Shown here: positions 9,460 to 19,458 of the stretch, in pieces
Position numbering within the stretch: position 1 is the first letter of the stretch
How the letters are laid out: each line of letters begins with the position of its first letter
NCBI RefSeq assembly: GCF_020179755.1
Contig: NZ_JAIUCY010000004.1
Span: 310,001 to 374,000 of the forward strand
Direction: 5' to 3'
Length of the DNA: 64,000 bases
Source: Herbaspirillum sp. alder98
Lineage (GTDB): Bacteria; Pseudomonadota; Gammaproteobacteria; Burkholderiales; Burkholderiaceae_D
Translations under genes and position numbers: made by a program
The notes under the pieces: model-generated
The model's input: only the letters and a program-made list of their open reading frames with translations
Database searches by the model: none
Told to the model about the DNA's origin: nothing

Positions 9460-9945
9460 TTACTCTTCTTCGGTGGCCTGGCCGAGTTCTTCCAGGACGA
9501 TGGCCAGGTTGGCCATCTCGACGGCCACGCGAGCCGCGTCGGCGCCCTTTTCGGCCATGCGTGCCTCGGCTTGCTCGTCGTTCTCGGTGGTCAGCACCGC
9601 ATTGGCGATGGGCACGCCGAAATCGAGAGCGACCTGGCTGATGCCGGCGCCGGACTCGTTGGAGACCAGCTCGAAGTGATAGGTCTCGCCACGAATCACC
9701 GCGCCCAATGCGATCAACGCATCGAACTGTTCGGTCTCGGCCATCTTCTGCAGCGCCAGCGGGATTTCGAGCGCGCCCGGCACGGTCACGTGCAGGATGT
9801 CTTCATCGGCCACGTTGAGGTGCTTCAGCTCGGCCAGGCAAGCGGCCAGCAATCCGTGGCAGACGTCTTCGTTGAAGCGCGCCTGGACGATGCCGATGCG
9901 CAGGTCTTCGCCGTCCAGATTGGGGTCGTAGGTTCCGATGGTCAT
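9460..9945 (-). CDS. ribH: 6,7-dimethyl-8-ribityllumazine synthase
   Basis: 161 aa. It condenses 5-amino-6-ribitylaminouracil with 3,4-dihydroxy-2-butanone 4-phosphate, the penultimate riboflavin step. [12 protein letters not shown] at the N-terminus, [11 protein letters not shown], and [20 protein letters not shown] with the catalytic-region His are diagnostic. The frame is open to 10002, but ATG 9945 has AAAGGAAA just before it and matches the family start. It follows ribBA by 69 bases and supplies the enzyme that uses RibB's product. Confidence 0.95.
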   Translation of the reverse strand: MTIGTYDPNLDGEDLRIGIVQARFNEDVCHGLLAACLAELKHLNVADEDILHVTVPGALEIPLALQKMAETEQFDALIALGAVIRGETYHFELVSNESGAGISQVALDFGVPIANAVLTTENDEQAEARMAEKGADAARVAVEMANLAIVLEELGQATEEE

Positions 9946-10014
9946 GAAGTTTCCTTTGGTATGTTGTTGATCCGTCTTGGTCGGTACGGGTAGTACGGGC
10001 AATACGGGGTGTGC

Positions 10015-11136
10015 CTACAGCACCTCACGCGCCTGGTAGCCTGTGACTTCGAGCTTGAAACCGGTCATCGATGGCATCTTGCGCGGGCTGGCCAGCAATT
10101 TCATCTTGCATACGCCGAGATCCTTGAGGATCTGGGCGCCGATCCCGTAGGTGCGCAGGTCCATCCGGTCGGCGCGCGCGGGCTTGGTCGCCGCGGGGCT
10201 GCCGACCTGGTTGAGCGCGCCGAACTGGTCGAACATCTGCTGCGCAGACTCTTCGCAATTGAGCAATACCACCACGCCGCCGGGCGATGCCTTGATGGCT
10301 TTCATTGCCGCCGCCAGGTTCCACGAGTGGGTGGTCACCTCGGACTCCAGCAGGTCGAGGATCGATACCGGCTGGTGCACCCGCACCAGGGTTTCGCTGC
10401 CCGGCTGGATGTCACCGTGCACCAGCGCCAGGTGGGCGCCGCCGCTGGGGGTATCGCGATAGGCGACCGCCTTGAAGGTCCCGTGCACGGTCTGCATCTC
10501 GCGCTCGGCCAGACGCTCGATGATGCTTTCGTTGCGGCTGCGGTAATGGATCAGGTCGGCGATGGTGCCGATCTTGAGCGTGTGCTTCTCGGCAAACTCC
10601 ATCAAGTCGGGCAGGCGCGCCATGGTGCCGTCTTCCTTGAGGATTTCGCAGATCACGGCAGCCGGTGTCAGGCCAGCCATCTCGGTCAGGTCGCATCCGG
10701 CTTCGGTATGGCCGGCACGCATCAGCACGCCCCCCTTCTGGGCCCGCAGCGGAAAGATGTGACCGGGATTGACCAGGTCCGACGGCTTGGCGTTGCGCGC
10801 CGAGGCCACCTGGATGGTGCGCGCGCGGTCGGCGGCCGAAATGCCGGTGGTGACGCCTTCGGCGGCTTCGATCGACACCGTGAAATTGGTACCGAAGGCG
10901 GTACCGTTGCGCGACGCCATCATGGGCAGGTCGAGCTGGTCGCAATGCTCTTCGGTCAGCGTCAGGCAGACCAGGCCGCGCGCGTGCGTGACCATGAAAT
11001 TGATGGCTTCGGGCGTGACGAAATCGGTCGCCAGGATCAGATCGCCTTCGTTTTCGCGATCTTCTTCGTCGACCAGAATGACCATCCGGCCGGCGCGCAA
11101 TTCGGCGACGATTTCTTCGGTTGTTGCGAGTGGCAT
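10015..11136 (-). CDS. ribBA: DHBP synthase RibB fused to a degenerate GTP cyclohydrolase II domain
   Basis: 373 aa. Residues 1-200 are 3,4-dihydroxy-2-butanone 4-phosphate synthase: DEEDRENEGDLI, the THARGLVCL segment, and HTEAGCDL with the metal-binding His. Residues about 205-373 align with GTP cyclohydrolase II, but the usual C-x10-C-x-C zinc region is replaced by a stretch without cysteine (LVRVHQPVSILDLLE onward). The protein should therefore make DHBP but probably not open GTP. Such RibB-like hybrids are known in proteobacteria that keep a separate ribA. There is no room for an FMN riboswitch, as only 95 bases separate it from dusA. Confidence 0.9.
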   Translation of the reverse strand: MPLATTEEIVAELRAGRMVILVDEEDRENEGDLILATDFVTPEAINFMVTHARGLVCLTLTEEHCDQLDLPMMASRNGTAFGTNFTVSIEAAEGVTTGISAADRARTIQVASARNAKPSDLVNPGHIFPLRAQKGGVLMRAGHTEAGCDLTEMAGLTPAAVICEILKEDGTMARLPDLMEFAEKHTLKIGTIADLIHYRSRNESIIERLAEREMQTVHGTFKAVAYRDTPSGGAHLALVHGDIQPGSETLVRVHQPVSILDLLESEVTTHSWNLAAAMKAIKASPGGVVVLLNCEESAQQMFDQFGALNQVGSPAATKPARADRMDLRTYGIGAQILKDLGVCKMKLLASPRKMPSMTGFKLEVTGYQAREVL

Positions 11137-11231
11137 GGCTTTTTCTATGTTCCCTGTTGGACCCGCTATTCTAAAGGATTTGCGGGTGCTCCCGGCATGT
11201 GCTGCCGTGTGCGGCCAGACTAATTGCGGCC

Positions 11232-12320
11232 TTATTGATGCGCCACCCGCTGGGTACGCGCCAGCGCTTCACGCAGCAGTTCCGGATCGCCCTCGGCCAG
11301 CCGCTTGGAGTCCGACAGGGTCTGCCGGAAACTGCGCGCCCCCGGCATGCCCGCCAGCAGGCCCAGCATATGGCGGGTGATGCTGTTGAGGCGCAGGCCG
11401 CCGCCGCGACCGTTGTCGCCATGCAACTCCAGCTGGCGACGGATGTAGGGCAGCATCGCGGCAATGACCTGCTCGCGGGTGGCGTCGCGCCCATCCGGCA
11501 GGTCGCCGTAATAACGGGCGTCGAACCCGGCCATCAGGAACGGATTGTGATAGGCCTCGCGCCCCAGCATGACGCCATCCACATGCTGCAGGTGGAGATC
11601 GATCTCGGCGACGGTCTTGATGCCGCCGTTGATCAGTATTTCGAGCTGCGGGAAGTCGCGCTTGAGCTGGTAGGCGTAGTCATACTTGAGCGGCGGGATT
11701 TCGCGGTTTTCCTTCGGGCTCAGGCCTTTAAGGATGGCGTTGCGCGCATGCACGATGAAGGTATGGCAACCGGCATCGGCGATGCGCCCGACGAAATCGC
11801 GCACGAAGTCATACGACTCGACGCTATCGATGCCGATGCGGTGCTTAACCGTCACATCGATGCTGACGGCATCGCGCATGGCCTTGACGCAATCGGCGAC
11901 CAGATCGGGCTCGCCCATCAGGCAGGCGCCAAAAGCGCCCTTCTGCACCCGTTCGGAGGGGCAGCCGCAATTCAGGTTGATCTCGTCATAGCCCCACTGC
12001 TCGCCCAGCCGCGCCGCCTGCGCCAGGTCGGATGGCTCGCTGCCCCCCAACTGCAGCGCGACAGGGTGCTCTTCTTCATTGAAGTCGAGATGCCGTGGCA
12101 CATCGCCATGCAACAGCGCACCGGTGGTGACCATCTCGGTGTAGAGCCAGGTATGGCGGGTGATCTGGCGGTGAAACAGCCGGCAGTGGCGGTCGGTCCA
12201 GTCCATCATGGGGGCGACGCTCAAGGTACGCGGCGGCAATCCAGCCGGCTTGGCGCCGTTGGACAAGCCGTGACCGGCGGTGGTGGGCATGTCTGACTTC
12301 ACGGTAGTTCTATCAATCAT
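11232..12320 (-). CDS. dusA: tRNA-dihydrouridine synthase A
   Basis: 362 aa from ATG 12320. A flavin enzyme that reduces uridine to dihydrouridine in the D-loop of tRNA. SVAPMMDWTDRHCR opens the FMN barrel, NLNCGCPSERVQKGAFGACLM contains the catalytic Cys, VKHRIGID and INGGIKT follow, and the LLREALARTQ end is family-like. The frame is open to 12569 but the upstream residues are unlike the family; ATG 12290 is an alternative start, and neither has a strong ribosome site. A TATAAT box at 12497-12492 suggests a leader of about 165 nt. Confidence 0.9.
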   Translation of the reverse strand: MIDRTTVKSDMPTTAGHGLSNGAKPAGLPPRTLSVAPMMDWTDRHCRLFHRQITRHTWLYTEMVTTGALLHGDVPRHLDFNEEEHPVALQLGGSEPSDLAQAARLGEQWGYDEINLNCGCPSERVQKGAFGACLMGEPDLVADCVKAMRDAVSIDVTVKHRIGIDSVESYDFVRDFVGRIADAGCHTFIVHARNAILKGLSPKENREIPPLKYDYAYQLKRDFPQLEILINGGIKTVAEIDLHLQHVDGVMLGREAYHNPFLMAGFDARYYGDLPDGRDATREQVIAAMLPYIRRQLELHGDNGRGGGLRLNSITRHMLGLLAGMPGARSFRQTLSDSKRLAEGDPELLREALARTQRVAHQ

Positions 12321-12491
12321 TGGTTGTCGTTGGCCACTGGAGATCATCGCCGTGGCAACTTCATCGCATCGGCCAAGCAGCCTGCGAGAAAAGGTGGTCC
12401 CGCCGAGCGGGCAATTCGATGCTGTGCTTCCATGAACAGGCCCGGCGGCAGGCTGCCACGCAGGCGCAGGCCGAGATTTCAGGGTCTGCGC

Positions 12492-12497
12492 ATTATA
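12492..12497 (-). promoter_or_regulatory. -10 box, probable dusA promoter
   Basis: TATAAT followed by gcgcagacc on the minus strand. No clear -35 hexamer is visible at 16-18 bases. The perfect -10 and GC-rich discriminator match the boxes before typA and rimP. Confidence 0.45.
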
Positions 12498-12551
12498 CGC
12501 GCTCGGCACCTCATCGCAGACGCCGCAGAACCCCGCCAGGCCGCCAACCGG

Positions 12552-12617
12552 CAAATAGAAAGCCCGCAAAGCTTGCGCATTGCGGGCTGGTGTCCCCTCT
12601 ATCCTCTGTGAGATAGG
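12552..12617 (-). ncRNA. candidate small RNA between typA and dusA
   Basis: Minus strand. A possible promoter, TTGTGG (12651-12646), 16-base spacer, TAGTAT (12629-12624), puts a start near 12617. The short transcript would fold a 5-bp stem CTATC/GATAG (12616-12599) and a strong 9-bp stem AGCCCGCAA/TTGCGGGCT (12588-12561), followed by TTTCTATTT. This is the layout of a small RNA with an intrinsic terminator. It is not part of the dusA gene, whose own -10 box lies downstream. Promoter quality is modest. Confidence 0.4.
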
Positions 12618-12785
12618 ATTTTTATACTACGGACACGATTCTGCACCACAAACCGGCAAACGTCATTTCGCATTGCACAAAAAAGGTGCCTTCAATGCGA
12701 TTGGCAAAACTGATTGGGATTTTCTATTTTCCAGGCCACCCTCCCTGCACCGGAATTCCCGGCACATCAGCCACGTCGGAAAAGG

Positions 12786-12818
12786 CAAAAAAAAACCCAC
12801 AACCTTGGTTGTGGGTTT
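12786..12818 (-). terminator. intrinsic terminator of typA
   Basis: Minus strand: an 11-bp perfect stem AACCCACAACC / GGTTGTGGGTT with a two-base loop, followed by at least nine T residues. It lies about 180 bases after the typA stop codon, so typA has a rather long 3' untranslated region. Confidence 0.85.
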
Positions 12819-12899
12819 GAATCCAATTCTTTAGGAGGAAATTGGAGGAGACAGGTGTAACTATATGGCACCGCATCATGACTGTCTGCTTTATTGTGC

Positions 12900-12929
12900 T
12901 GATATCTGATATTCACGAATCAGATATCA
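12900..12929. repeat. perfect 11-bp inverted repeat in the typA 3' region
   Basis: TGATATCTGAT and ATCAGATATCA flank an 8-base loop. It lies in the typA 3' untranslated region, between the stop codon and the terminator. It is AT-rich in GC-rich surroundings. It has no T-run, so it is more likely an RNA stabiliser or a protein-binding palindrome than a terminator. Confidence 0.5.
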
Positions 12930-12996
12930 ACCTTTTGCAGCAGCCCTCCCGACGACCTTCATACTGCTGGCCGCCGTTTTCCTGCACTGAACCAGA

Positions 12997-14832
12997 TTAC
13001 TCGCCGCGCGATGCCTTCTTGCGCTCATGTTCCTTCAGGTAACGCTTGCGCAGGCGGATGCTCTTCGGGGTGACTTCGACCAGCTCGTCGTCCTCGATGA
13101 ATTCAACCGCGTATTCCAGCGACAATTCGATTGGTGGCACCAGGCGCACTGCTTCGTCGGTACCGGAAGCGCGCACGTTGGTCAGCTGCTTGCCCTTGAT
13201 CGGGTTGACCACCAAGTCGTTGTCGCGCGAGTGGATACCGATGATCATGCCTTCGTAGACCGGATCGTTGTGGCTGACGAACATGCGGCCGCGATCCTGC
13301 AGCTTCCACAGTGCGTAGGCCACGGCGGCGCCGTCATCCTGCGAAATCAGCACGCCGTTGCGACGGCCGGCCATTTCGCCCTTGGAGGTGTCGATCGTCT
13401 TGTAGTCGTCGAACACGTGGCTCATCAGGCCGGTGCCGCGGGTCAGGGTCATGAATTCACCCTGGAAGCCGATCAGGCCACGGGCCGGGATGTGGTACTC
13501 GAGGCGAACACGACCCTTGCCGTCCGGTTCCATGTTCTGCAGGTCGCCACGACGACGGCCCAGTTCTTCCATCACGCCGCCCTGGTGACCTTCTTCGACA
13601 TCGACGGTCAGGTTTTCATACGGCTCCTGGCGCACGCCATCGACCATCTTGAACACCACGCGCGGACGCGACACGGCCAACTCGAAACCTTCGCGACGCA
13701 TGTTTTCGATCAGGATGGTCAGGTGCAACTCGCCACGGCCCGACACTTCGTAGGTCGAGTCGTCGTCTTCCTTTTGCACCACGCGCAGCGCCATGTTCGA
13801 CTTCAGTTCGCGCTCCAGGCGGTCACGGATCTGACGGGTGGTGACGAACTTGCCTTCGCGGCCAGCCAGCGGCGATGTGTTGACCATGAAGTTCATGGTC
13901 AGGGTCGGTTCATCGACCTTCAGCATCGGCAGGCCGTTTGGCGCATCCGGTGCACAGATGGTGGAGCCGATACCGATTTCTTCGATACCGTTGATCAGCA
14001 CGATGTCGCCTGCCAGTGCCTCTTCGGCCAGCACACGCTCCAGGCCCTTGAAGGTCAGCACCTGATTGATGCGCGCCTTGGTCGGCTTGTCATCGGGACC
14101 GTTCATCCAGACCACGTCCTGACCGCCCTTGATGCGGCCAGCCAGGATACGGCCAACGCCGATCTTGCCGACGTAGGACGAGTATTCCAGCGAGGTGATT
14201 TGCAGTTGCAGCGGTGCGTCCGGGTCATCTTCACGGGCAGGCACGTATTCGAGGATCGCGTCGAACAGCGGCTCCATGTTGCCTTCGCGCACGTCAGGGC
14301 TCTTGCCGGCATAGCCGTTCAGGCCCGACGCGTAGATCACCGGGAAGTCCAGTTGCTCTTCGGTGGCGCCCAGCTTGTCGAACAATTCGAAAGTGGCGTT
14401 GATGGCCCACTCCACGCGTGCACCAGGACGATCGACCTTGTTGAGCACGACGATCGGCTTCAGGCCCAGCGCCAGTGCCTTGCGGGTCACGAAGCGCGTC
14501 TGTGGCATCGGGCCTTCCTGCGCATCGACCAGCAGCAGCACGCTGTCGACCATCGACAGCACGCGCTCGACTTCACCGCCGAAGTCGGCGTGGCCCGGGG
14601 TATCGACGATGTTGATGTGAGTACCCTTGTACTCCACCGCACAGTTCTTCGACAGGATCGTGATGCCACGTTCCTTTTCGATGTCGTTGGAGTCCATCAC
14701 GCGGTTATCGACTTGCTGGTTTTCGCGGAAGGTGCCCGACTGACGCAGCAGCTGGTCGACCAGGGTGGTCTTGCCGTGGTCAACGTGAGCAATGATGGCG
14801 ATGTTGCGGATTGCGCGGATATTGTTTGACAT
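12997..14832 (-). CDS. typA: translational GTPase TypA/BipA
   Basis: 611 aa, typical length. A ribosome-associated GTPase of the EF-G family that acts in 50S assembly and stress adaptation. G1 AHVDHGKTT (residues about 14-22), G2 near the ERGITIL segment, G3 DTPGHADF and G4 NKVDRPG are intact; the EF-G-like domains and the C-terminal BipA-specific domain follow ([17 protein letters not shown]). The reading frame is intact and monocistronic, ending in a Lys/Arg-rich tail. Confidence 0.97.
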   Translation of the reverse strand: MSNNIRAIRNIAIIAHVDHGKTTLVDQLLRQSGTFRENQQVDNRVMDSNDIEKERGITILSKNCAVEYKGTHINIVDTPGHADFGGEVERVLSMVDSVLLLVDAQEGPMPQTRFVTRKALALGLKPIVVLNKVDRPGARVEWAINATFELFDKLGATEEQLDFPVIYASGLNGYAGKSPDVREGNMEPLFDAILEYVPAREDDPDAPLQLQITSLEYSSYVGKIGVGRILAGRIKGGQDVVWMNGPDDKPTKARINQVLTFKGLERVLAEEALAGDIVLINGIEEIGIGSTICAPDAPNGLPMLKVDEPTLTMNFMVNTSPLAGREGKFVTTRQIRDRLERELKSNMALRVVQKEDDDSTYEVSGRGELHLTILIENMRREGFELAVSRPRVVFKMVDGVRQEPYENLTVDVEEGHQGGVMEELGRRRGDLQNMEPDGKGRVRLEYHIPARGLIGFQGEFMTLTRGTGLMSHVFDDYKTIDTSKGEMAGRRNGVLISQDDGAAVAYALWKLQDRGRMFVSHNDPVYEGMIIGIHSRDNDLVVNPIKGKQLTNVRASGTDEAVRLVPPIELSLEYAVEFIEDDELVEVTPKSIRLRKRYLKEHERKKASRGE

Positions 14833-14867
14833 GTTGAATGTAGGTGGAGGCCTTCGAGAAGGCGCGC

Positions 14868-14873
14868 ATTATA
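14868..14873 (-). promoter_or_regulatory. -10 box of the typA promoter
   Basis: TATAAT on the minus strand, followed by the GC-rich discriminator gcgcgcc. The -35 region is poor (AAAGTT at 17 bases). The start site would be about 30 bases before the typA ATG, so the box is well placed. Confidence 0.5.
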
Positions 14874-14976
14874 CCATGCAGCGCCGCATTAACTTTAAAA
14901 ACCCTGTGTTTTCAACGGCTTGCTATCCATTAACGATTGCGTTGAACACACTGGTTGATTCTTTTCGTACCCTCGC

Positions 14977-15987
14977 TCAGGCAGTCGACACCAGTCGCTC
15001 GGGCGCGAGTACGTCATACGGTTGCAGCAGGGCGGTACCCAGCAAGGCCAGGTCGGAAGCGCGATACACCCGCACCCGTCCGGGTTCTGGCGGCAATGCC
15101 ACCGATTCCTTGCCAAGCGCCAGTCGTTGCCCCTGCAGGAAACGGCGCGCCAGTTCATCGGTGAGATGGACCGCCGCGAAACTCTGCAACAGGCCGTCTA
15201 CTGGCAACAACAACGCACGACGATCGGCGACTTCGCCGGCCTGCTCCAGCTGCTCGAGCGTCACCGCCCCCTGCAGCGTCAAGCTCCCGGCGCCGGTGCG
15301 ACGCAAGGCATTGAGGTGCGCGCCGCAACCGAGCGCGGCGCCGATGTCTTCACCCAGCACGCGGATGTAGGTGCCCTTGCTGCAGGTGACGCGAATACTC
15401 AGCATCGGTGGCGCAAACGCCAGCAACTCCAGGTGATGGATGGTGACGTCGCGCGCTTCGCGCTCCAGCGTAATGCCGGCGCGCGCATATTCGTACAGCG
15501 GCCGACCGTCGCGCTTGAGCGCCGAGTGCATCGGCGGCACCTGGCTGATGGGGCCGCGAAACTGCGCCAGCACCTGTTCGATCTGCTCCACCGTGCACTG
15601 CACGGGCTGCTGCGCCGTGACCTGGCCTTCGGTGTCGCCGGTGTCGGTCGTGATGCCCAGGTGGACCACGGCTTCGTAGGTCTTGTCGGCTTCGAGCAGG
15701 TCTTGCGAAAACTTGGTCGCCTCACCAAAACACAACGGCAACAAGCCGGTCGCGAAGGGATCGAGCGTGCCGGTGTGACCCGCCTTGGGCGCATTGAGCA
15801 TGCGCTTGGCGCGTACCAGCGCATCGTTGCTGGACAAACCGACCGGCTTGTCCAGCAGCAGCACGCCGTGTACCGGCACGCGCGGCGGGCGGGCCGGCCG
15901 CTGGGCGCCGGCATGGCGTCGCTTGGCGCCTTGCGGCGCAGCGTCGTCGATAGGGGGCAACTGGGCTGCCGTCTGAATATCCGTCAT
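14977..15987 (-). CDS. truB: tRNA pseudouridine(55) synthase TruB
   Basis: 336 aa from the ATG at 15987 (MTDIQ). TruB makes pseudouridine 55 in the T-loop of tRNAs. The catalytic Asp is in GHTGTLDPFATGLLPL at about residue 76; GVLLLDKPVGLSSND precedes it and SKGTYIRVLGEDIG follows, with a C-terminal PUA-like domain. The N-terminus is about 30 residues longer than in E. coli and rich in Ala, Arg and Pro. The frame is open to 16080, but that start is unconserved. It is last in the rimP-nusA-infB-rbfA-truB operon. Confidence 0.93.
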   Translation of the reverse strand: MTDIQTAAQLPPIDDAAPQGAKRRHAGAQRPARPPRVPVHGVLLLDKPVGLSSNDALVRAKRMLNAPKAGHTGTLDPFATGLLPLCFGEATKFSQDLLEADKTYEAVVHLGITTDTGDTEGQVTAQQPVQCTVEQIEQVLAQFRGPISQVPPMHSALKRDGRPLYEYARAGITLEREARDVTIHHLELLAFAPPMLSIRVTCSKGTYIRVLGEDIGAALGCGAHLNALRRTGAGSLTLQGAVTLEQLEQAGEVADRRALLLPVDGLLQSFAAVHLTDELARRFLQGQRLALGKESVALPPEPGRVRVYRASDLALLGTALLQPYDVLAPERLVSTA

Positions 15988-16110
15988 GGGTGACAACGAC
16001 CGATTGCGACGACGGGCGCCGCGCAGGTCAATGCTTATCTGTAGTGCTGAACAATCGAAAGATGAGGCGCCGGCGGCCATGTCATGCGGCCCGGCCCCGT
16101 GGACGGCGAC

Positions 16111-16503
16111 TCAGGCGTCGTCGTCGGCATCCTTGGCGCGGGTCGCGTTGGCTTCGTCGATCAGGCGCGACATTTCGATACCGCGCACCGTCGAGTTATC
16201 GTGCACGAAATGCAGTTCCGGCAACGTATGGATGCTCAAGCGACGACCCAACTGGCTGCGCAGGTAACCCGATGCCTTGCGCAGACCGGTGAGGGTATCG
16301 CGCACCGCGTCCTCGCTATCGACCAGGGTCGTGAAGAAGACCTTGGCGTGCGCGTAATCGGGGGTGATCTGCACTTCTGTCAGGGTAACCATTCCCACGC
16401 GCGGATCCTTCACTTCGAAGGCGATCAGTTCCGCCAGGTCGCGCTGGATCTGGTCGGCGACGCGCAAGCCGCGTCCGGGAATGGATTTGCTATGTTTTGC
16501 CAT
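16111..16503 (-). CDS. rbfA: 30S ribosome-binding factor RbfA
   Basis: 130 aa. A KH-fold protein needed for late 16S rRNA maturation and cold growth. [22 protein letters not shown] and [19 protein letters not shown] are family hallmarks, then [11 protein letters not shown] and [12 protein letters not shown]. The frame is open to 16575, but ATG 16503 gives the family start MAKHSK. The ribosome site is weak, and a terminator-like hairpin with its U-run lies directly before it. Confidence 0.93.
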   Translation of the reverse strand: MAKHSKSIPGRGLRVADQIQRDLAELIAFEVKDPRVGMVTLTEVQITPDYAHAKVFFTTLVDSEDAVRDTLTGLRKASGYLRSQLGRRLSIHTLPELHFVHDNSTVRGIEMSRLIDEANATRAKDADDDA

Positions 16504-16509
16504 TACTCT

Positions 16510-16538
16510 AAAAAAACAATCGCGGGACCATTCCCGCG
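16510..16538 (-). terminator. terminator-like hairpin between infB and rbfA
   Basis: Minus strand: stem CGCGGGA / TCCCGCG (16538-16521), then ATTG and a seven-base T-run (16517-16511). It ends seven bases before the rbfA ATG, inside an operon whose genes are normally cotranscribed. It could be a partial terminator setting infB to rbfA stoichiometry, or occlude the rbfA ribosome site. Confidence 0.65.
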
Positions 16539-16617
16539 ACGAAACCTGCCTGATGCCGTTACGACGCCGTCGCAAGCAGCGACGACCGGAGGCAATGCGC
16601 CACCGGTCGTCGTCCGC

Positions 16618-19458
16618 TTACAGTGACCGCGCCACTTCCTGGACTTCGAAGATCTCGAGGTGGTCGCCCACCTGGATGTCGTTGTAGCCCTTGAGCGAGA
16701 GACCGCACTCGAAGCCCGACTTGACTTCCTTGGCGTCGTCCTTGAAGCGCTTGAGCGAGTCGAGTTCGCCGGTCCACACCACCACGTTGTTGCGCAGCAG
16801 GCGTACCGAAGAACCACGCTTGACCAGACCTTCGAGCACGTAACAGCCGGCGATGGCGCCAACCTTGCTGACCAGGAACACCTGGCGAATCTCGACCAGG
16901 CCCAGCGACTGCTCGCGCTTTTCCGGCGCCAGCATGCCCGACATCGCAGCCTTCACGTCATCCACCGCATCATAGATGATGTTGTAGTAACGGATATCCA
17001 CGCCCGAGCTCTCGGCCAGCTTGCGCGCCGACGCGTCGGCACGGGTGTTGAAGCCGATGATGACAGCCTTCGACGCCACCGCCAGGTTGACGTCGGATTC
17101 GCTGATGCCGCCCACGGCAGCATGCACGACCTGCACGCGCACTTCGCCTGTGGACAACTTCTGCAGCGAATGCACCAGTGCTTCCTGCGAACCCTGCACG
17201 TCGGTCTTGATGATCAGCGGCAGGTTCTTGACCTCGCCCTCGCCCATCTGTTCGAACATGTTTTCCAGCTTCGCGGCCTGTTGCTTGGCCAGCTTGACGT
17301 CGCGGAACTTGCCCTGACGGAACAGGCCGATTTCGCGGGCCTTGCGTTCGTCGGTCATGACCAGTGTTTCTTCGCCGGCCGACGGCACTTCCGTCAGACC
17401 CTGGATTTCGACCGGAATCGATGGACCCGCTTCGGTGATGCTCTTGCCGGTCTCGTCGACCATGGCACGCACACGACCGTAGGACGAACCGGCCAGCACC
17501 ACGTCGCCGCGCTTCAAGGTACCGGATTGCACCAGGATCGTTGCCACCGGGCCGCGGCCCTTGTCCAGCTTGGCTTCGATCACCAGGCCTCGGGCCGGGA
17601 CGTTGATCGGGGCAGTCAGTTCCAGCACTTCGGCTTGCAGCAGGACGTTTTCCAGCAGCGAGTCGATACCGGCGCCGGTCTTGGCCGATACTTCGATGAA
17701 CGGCGAATCGCCGCCGTATTCTTCAGGCACGACCTGTTCAGCGATCAGTTCCTGCTTGACGCGATCAGGATTGGCGCCCGGCTTGTCGATCTTGTTGATC
17801 GCCACCACCAGCGGCACGCCGCCGGCCTTGGCGTGGGCAATCGCTTCCTTGGTCTGCGGCATCACGCCGTCGTCGGCTGCCACCACCAGAATCACGATGT
17901 CGGTCGCCTTGGCACCACGGGCACGCATGGCGGTGAACGCCTCGTGACCCGGGGTATCCAGGAAGGTGATCATGCCGCGCGGGGTTTCCACGTGGTAAGC
18001 ACCGATGTGCTGGGTAATGCCACCGGCTTCGCCGGAAGCAACCTTGGCGCGACGGATGTAATCCAGCAGCGAGGTCTTGCCGTGGTCGACGTGACCCATG
18101 ACGGTGACCACCGGTGCGCGCGGCAGCAATTCGGCGTCGGCGTGTTCTTCGCCTTCGACCAGCAGCGCTTCCGGATCGTCTTCCTTGGCCGGATGGGCGC
18201 GATGGCCCATTTCCTCGACCACGATCATCGCGGTCTCTTGATCCAGCACCTGGTTGATGGTGACCATCTGGCCCAGCTTCATCATGTGCTTGATGACTTC
18301 AGAAGCCTTGACCGCCATCTTGTGCGCCACTTCGGACACGGTGATGGTTTCAGGCACATAGACGTCATGCACCACGGCTTCGGTCGGCACCTGGAAGTTG
18401 CTTTCGCGCGAATCGTCGCTATTGGAATGACGACGACCGCCCTTACCACCTGCACGCCAGCCGCCATCGCGACCGCCGCCGCCAGTGGCGCCGCGCGACT
18501 TGAGGCCGCCCGGACGCTTCTTGGCTTCGTCTTGCCAGGTCGACGACACATTGGCCGACTTGATCGACTTCTTGTCGGCAGTGGCCACCGCCGGCTTCTT
18601 GTCGTCCTTCTTCTCGCCCGGCTTCTTGTCGGCAGGCTTGTGCAGCGTACCTTCAGGTGCCTTGGCGGCAGGCGCCGGCTCGGGCGCCTTGATCACACGA
18701 CGCGGAGCATTCATCATGGCCTTGATCTGGGCCACTTCGTCTTCCACCGCCTTGCGCGCACGGTCGTTGGCAGCAGCACGATCGGCTGCTTCCTTGGCCG
18801 CTTCGGCTGCCTTCTTCTTGGCTTCCTCGGCGACTGCGCGCTTCTTTTCTTCTTCCGCCGGATCAGCGGCAACCGGTGCCGCCTGGGCACCCGCCTTGGC
18901 CTTGGCCTTTTCGGCCTCGGCCGCTTCGGCAGCAGCACGCGCGGCTTCGGCTTCAGCGGCTTCGCGAGCACGCTTCTGCTCCAGCTCGGCAGCCTGCGCC
19001 TGGGCAGCACGTTCAGCTTCCAGTTGCGCCAGGCGTTCTTCCTGGGCCTTCAATTCAGCCTGACGACGAGCTTCTTCCTCGTGACGAGCCTGCTCTTCAG
19101 CGGGGTCGTTCTCAACCACTGCAGCACGCGGAGCGGCTTCATCGGCAGTCGGTTCGTCACGCTTGATGAAGGTGCGCTTCTTGCGCACTTCCACCTGGAT
19201 CGTGCGCGATTTGCCGGTCGCATCGGCCTGCTTGATCTCGGTCGTTTCCTTGCGGGTCAGCGTGATCTTCTTCTTCTCGCCTTCAGGCGCGGCGCCACGC
19301 GAACGACGCAGGTGTTCGAGCAGGCGATCCTTGTCTTCTTTCGACAGGGAATCGGATGCAGAGCTTTTTTCGACGCCAGCCGAACGCAACTGGGTAAGCA
19401 GCAGATCAGCCGGCATTTTCAGCTCGGTGGCAAATTGGGCAACGTTGGTACTCGCCAT
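16618..19458 (-). CDS. infB: translation initiation factor IF-2
   Basis: 946 aa. A GTPase that delivers fMet-tRNA to the 30S subunit and promotes subunit joining. An N-terminal IF2-N helical domain (residues 1-50) is followed by a long Ala/Glu/Lys/Arg-rich coiled region to about 310 and a second IF2-N-like domain. The G domain begins near residue 447 with [15 protein letters not shown], then DTPGHEAF and NKIDKPG, and the C-terminal beta-barrels with [12 protein letters not shown] and GFECGL follow. The linker length is usual for Betaproteobacteria. It lies 46 bases after nusA. Confidence 0.97.
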   Translation of the reverse strand: MASTNVAQFATELKMPADLLLTQLRSAGVEKSSASDSLSKEDKDRLLEHLRRSRGAAPEGEKKKITLTRKETTEIKQADATGKSRTIQVEVRKKRTFIKRDEPTADEAAPRAAVVENDPAEEQARHEEEARRQAELKAQEERLAQLEAERAAQAQAAELEQKRAREAAEAEAARAAAEAAEAEKAKAKAGAQAAPVAADPAEEEKKRAVAEEAKKKAAEAAKEAADRAAANDRARKAVEDEVAQIKAMMNAPRRVIKAPEPAPAAKAPEGTLHKPADKKPGEKKDDKKPAVATADKKSIKSANVSSTWQDEAKKRPGGLKSRGATGGGGRDGGWRAGGKGGRRHSNSDDSRESNFQVPTEAVVHDVYVPETITVSEVAHKMAVKASEVIKHMMKLGQMVTINQVLDQETAMIVVEEMGHRAHPAKEDDPEALLVEGEEHADAELLPRAPVVTVMGHVDHGKTSLLDYIRRAKVASGEAGGITQHIGAYHVETPRGMITFLDTPGHEAFTAMRARGAKATDIVILVVAADDGVMPQTKEAIAHAKAGGVPLVVAINKIDKPGANPDRVKQELIAEQVVPEEYGGDSPFIEVSAKTGAGIDSLLENVLLQAEVLELTAPINVPARGLVIEAKLDKGRGPVATILVQSGTLKRGDVVLAGSSYGRVRAMVDETGKSITEAGPSIPVEIQGLTEVPSAGEETLVMTDERKAREIGLFRQGKFRDVKLAKQQAAKLENMFEQMGEGEVKNLPLIIKTDVQGSQEALVHSLQKLSTGEVRVQVVHAAVGGISESDVNLAVASKAVIIGFNTRADASARKLAESSGVDIRYYNIIYDAVDDVKAAMSGMLAPEKREQSLGLVEIRQVFLVSKVGAIAGCYVLEGLVKRGSSVRLLRNNVVVWTGELDSLKRFKDDAKEVKSGFECGLSLKGYNDIQVGDHLEIFEVQEVARSL

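Larger units (their letters stand above)
12321..12996. other. long intergenic region between dusA and typA
   Basis: About 680 bases without a protein gene I can support. In minus-strand order it holds a perfect hairpin (12900-12929), the typA terminator (12786-12818), a candidate small RNA with promoter (12552-12651) and the likely dusA promoter (12492-12497). The short frames here have no ribosome site or recognisable product. Confidence 0.6.

Noticed and set aside
11137-11231. FMN riboswitch upstream of ribBA
   Set aside because: The gap to dusA is 95 bases and lacks the conserved RFN core, so none is present here. The ribD upstream region (73 bases) is also too short.
12790-12830. tRNA-like sequence (GGGTTTGAATCC) near the typA terminator
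   Set aside because: The piece resembles a T-arm, but there is no D-arm, anticodon arm or acceptor stem around it; the stem is the typA terminator.
13027-14829. 600-aa plus-strand frame opposite typA
   Set aside because: It mirrors typA exactly and shows shadow-frame composition; typA itself has all GTPase motifs.
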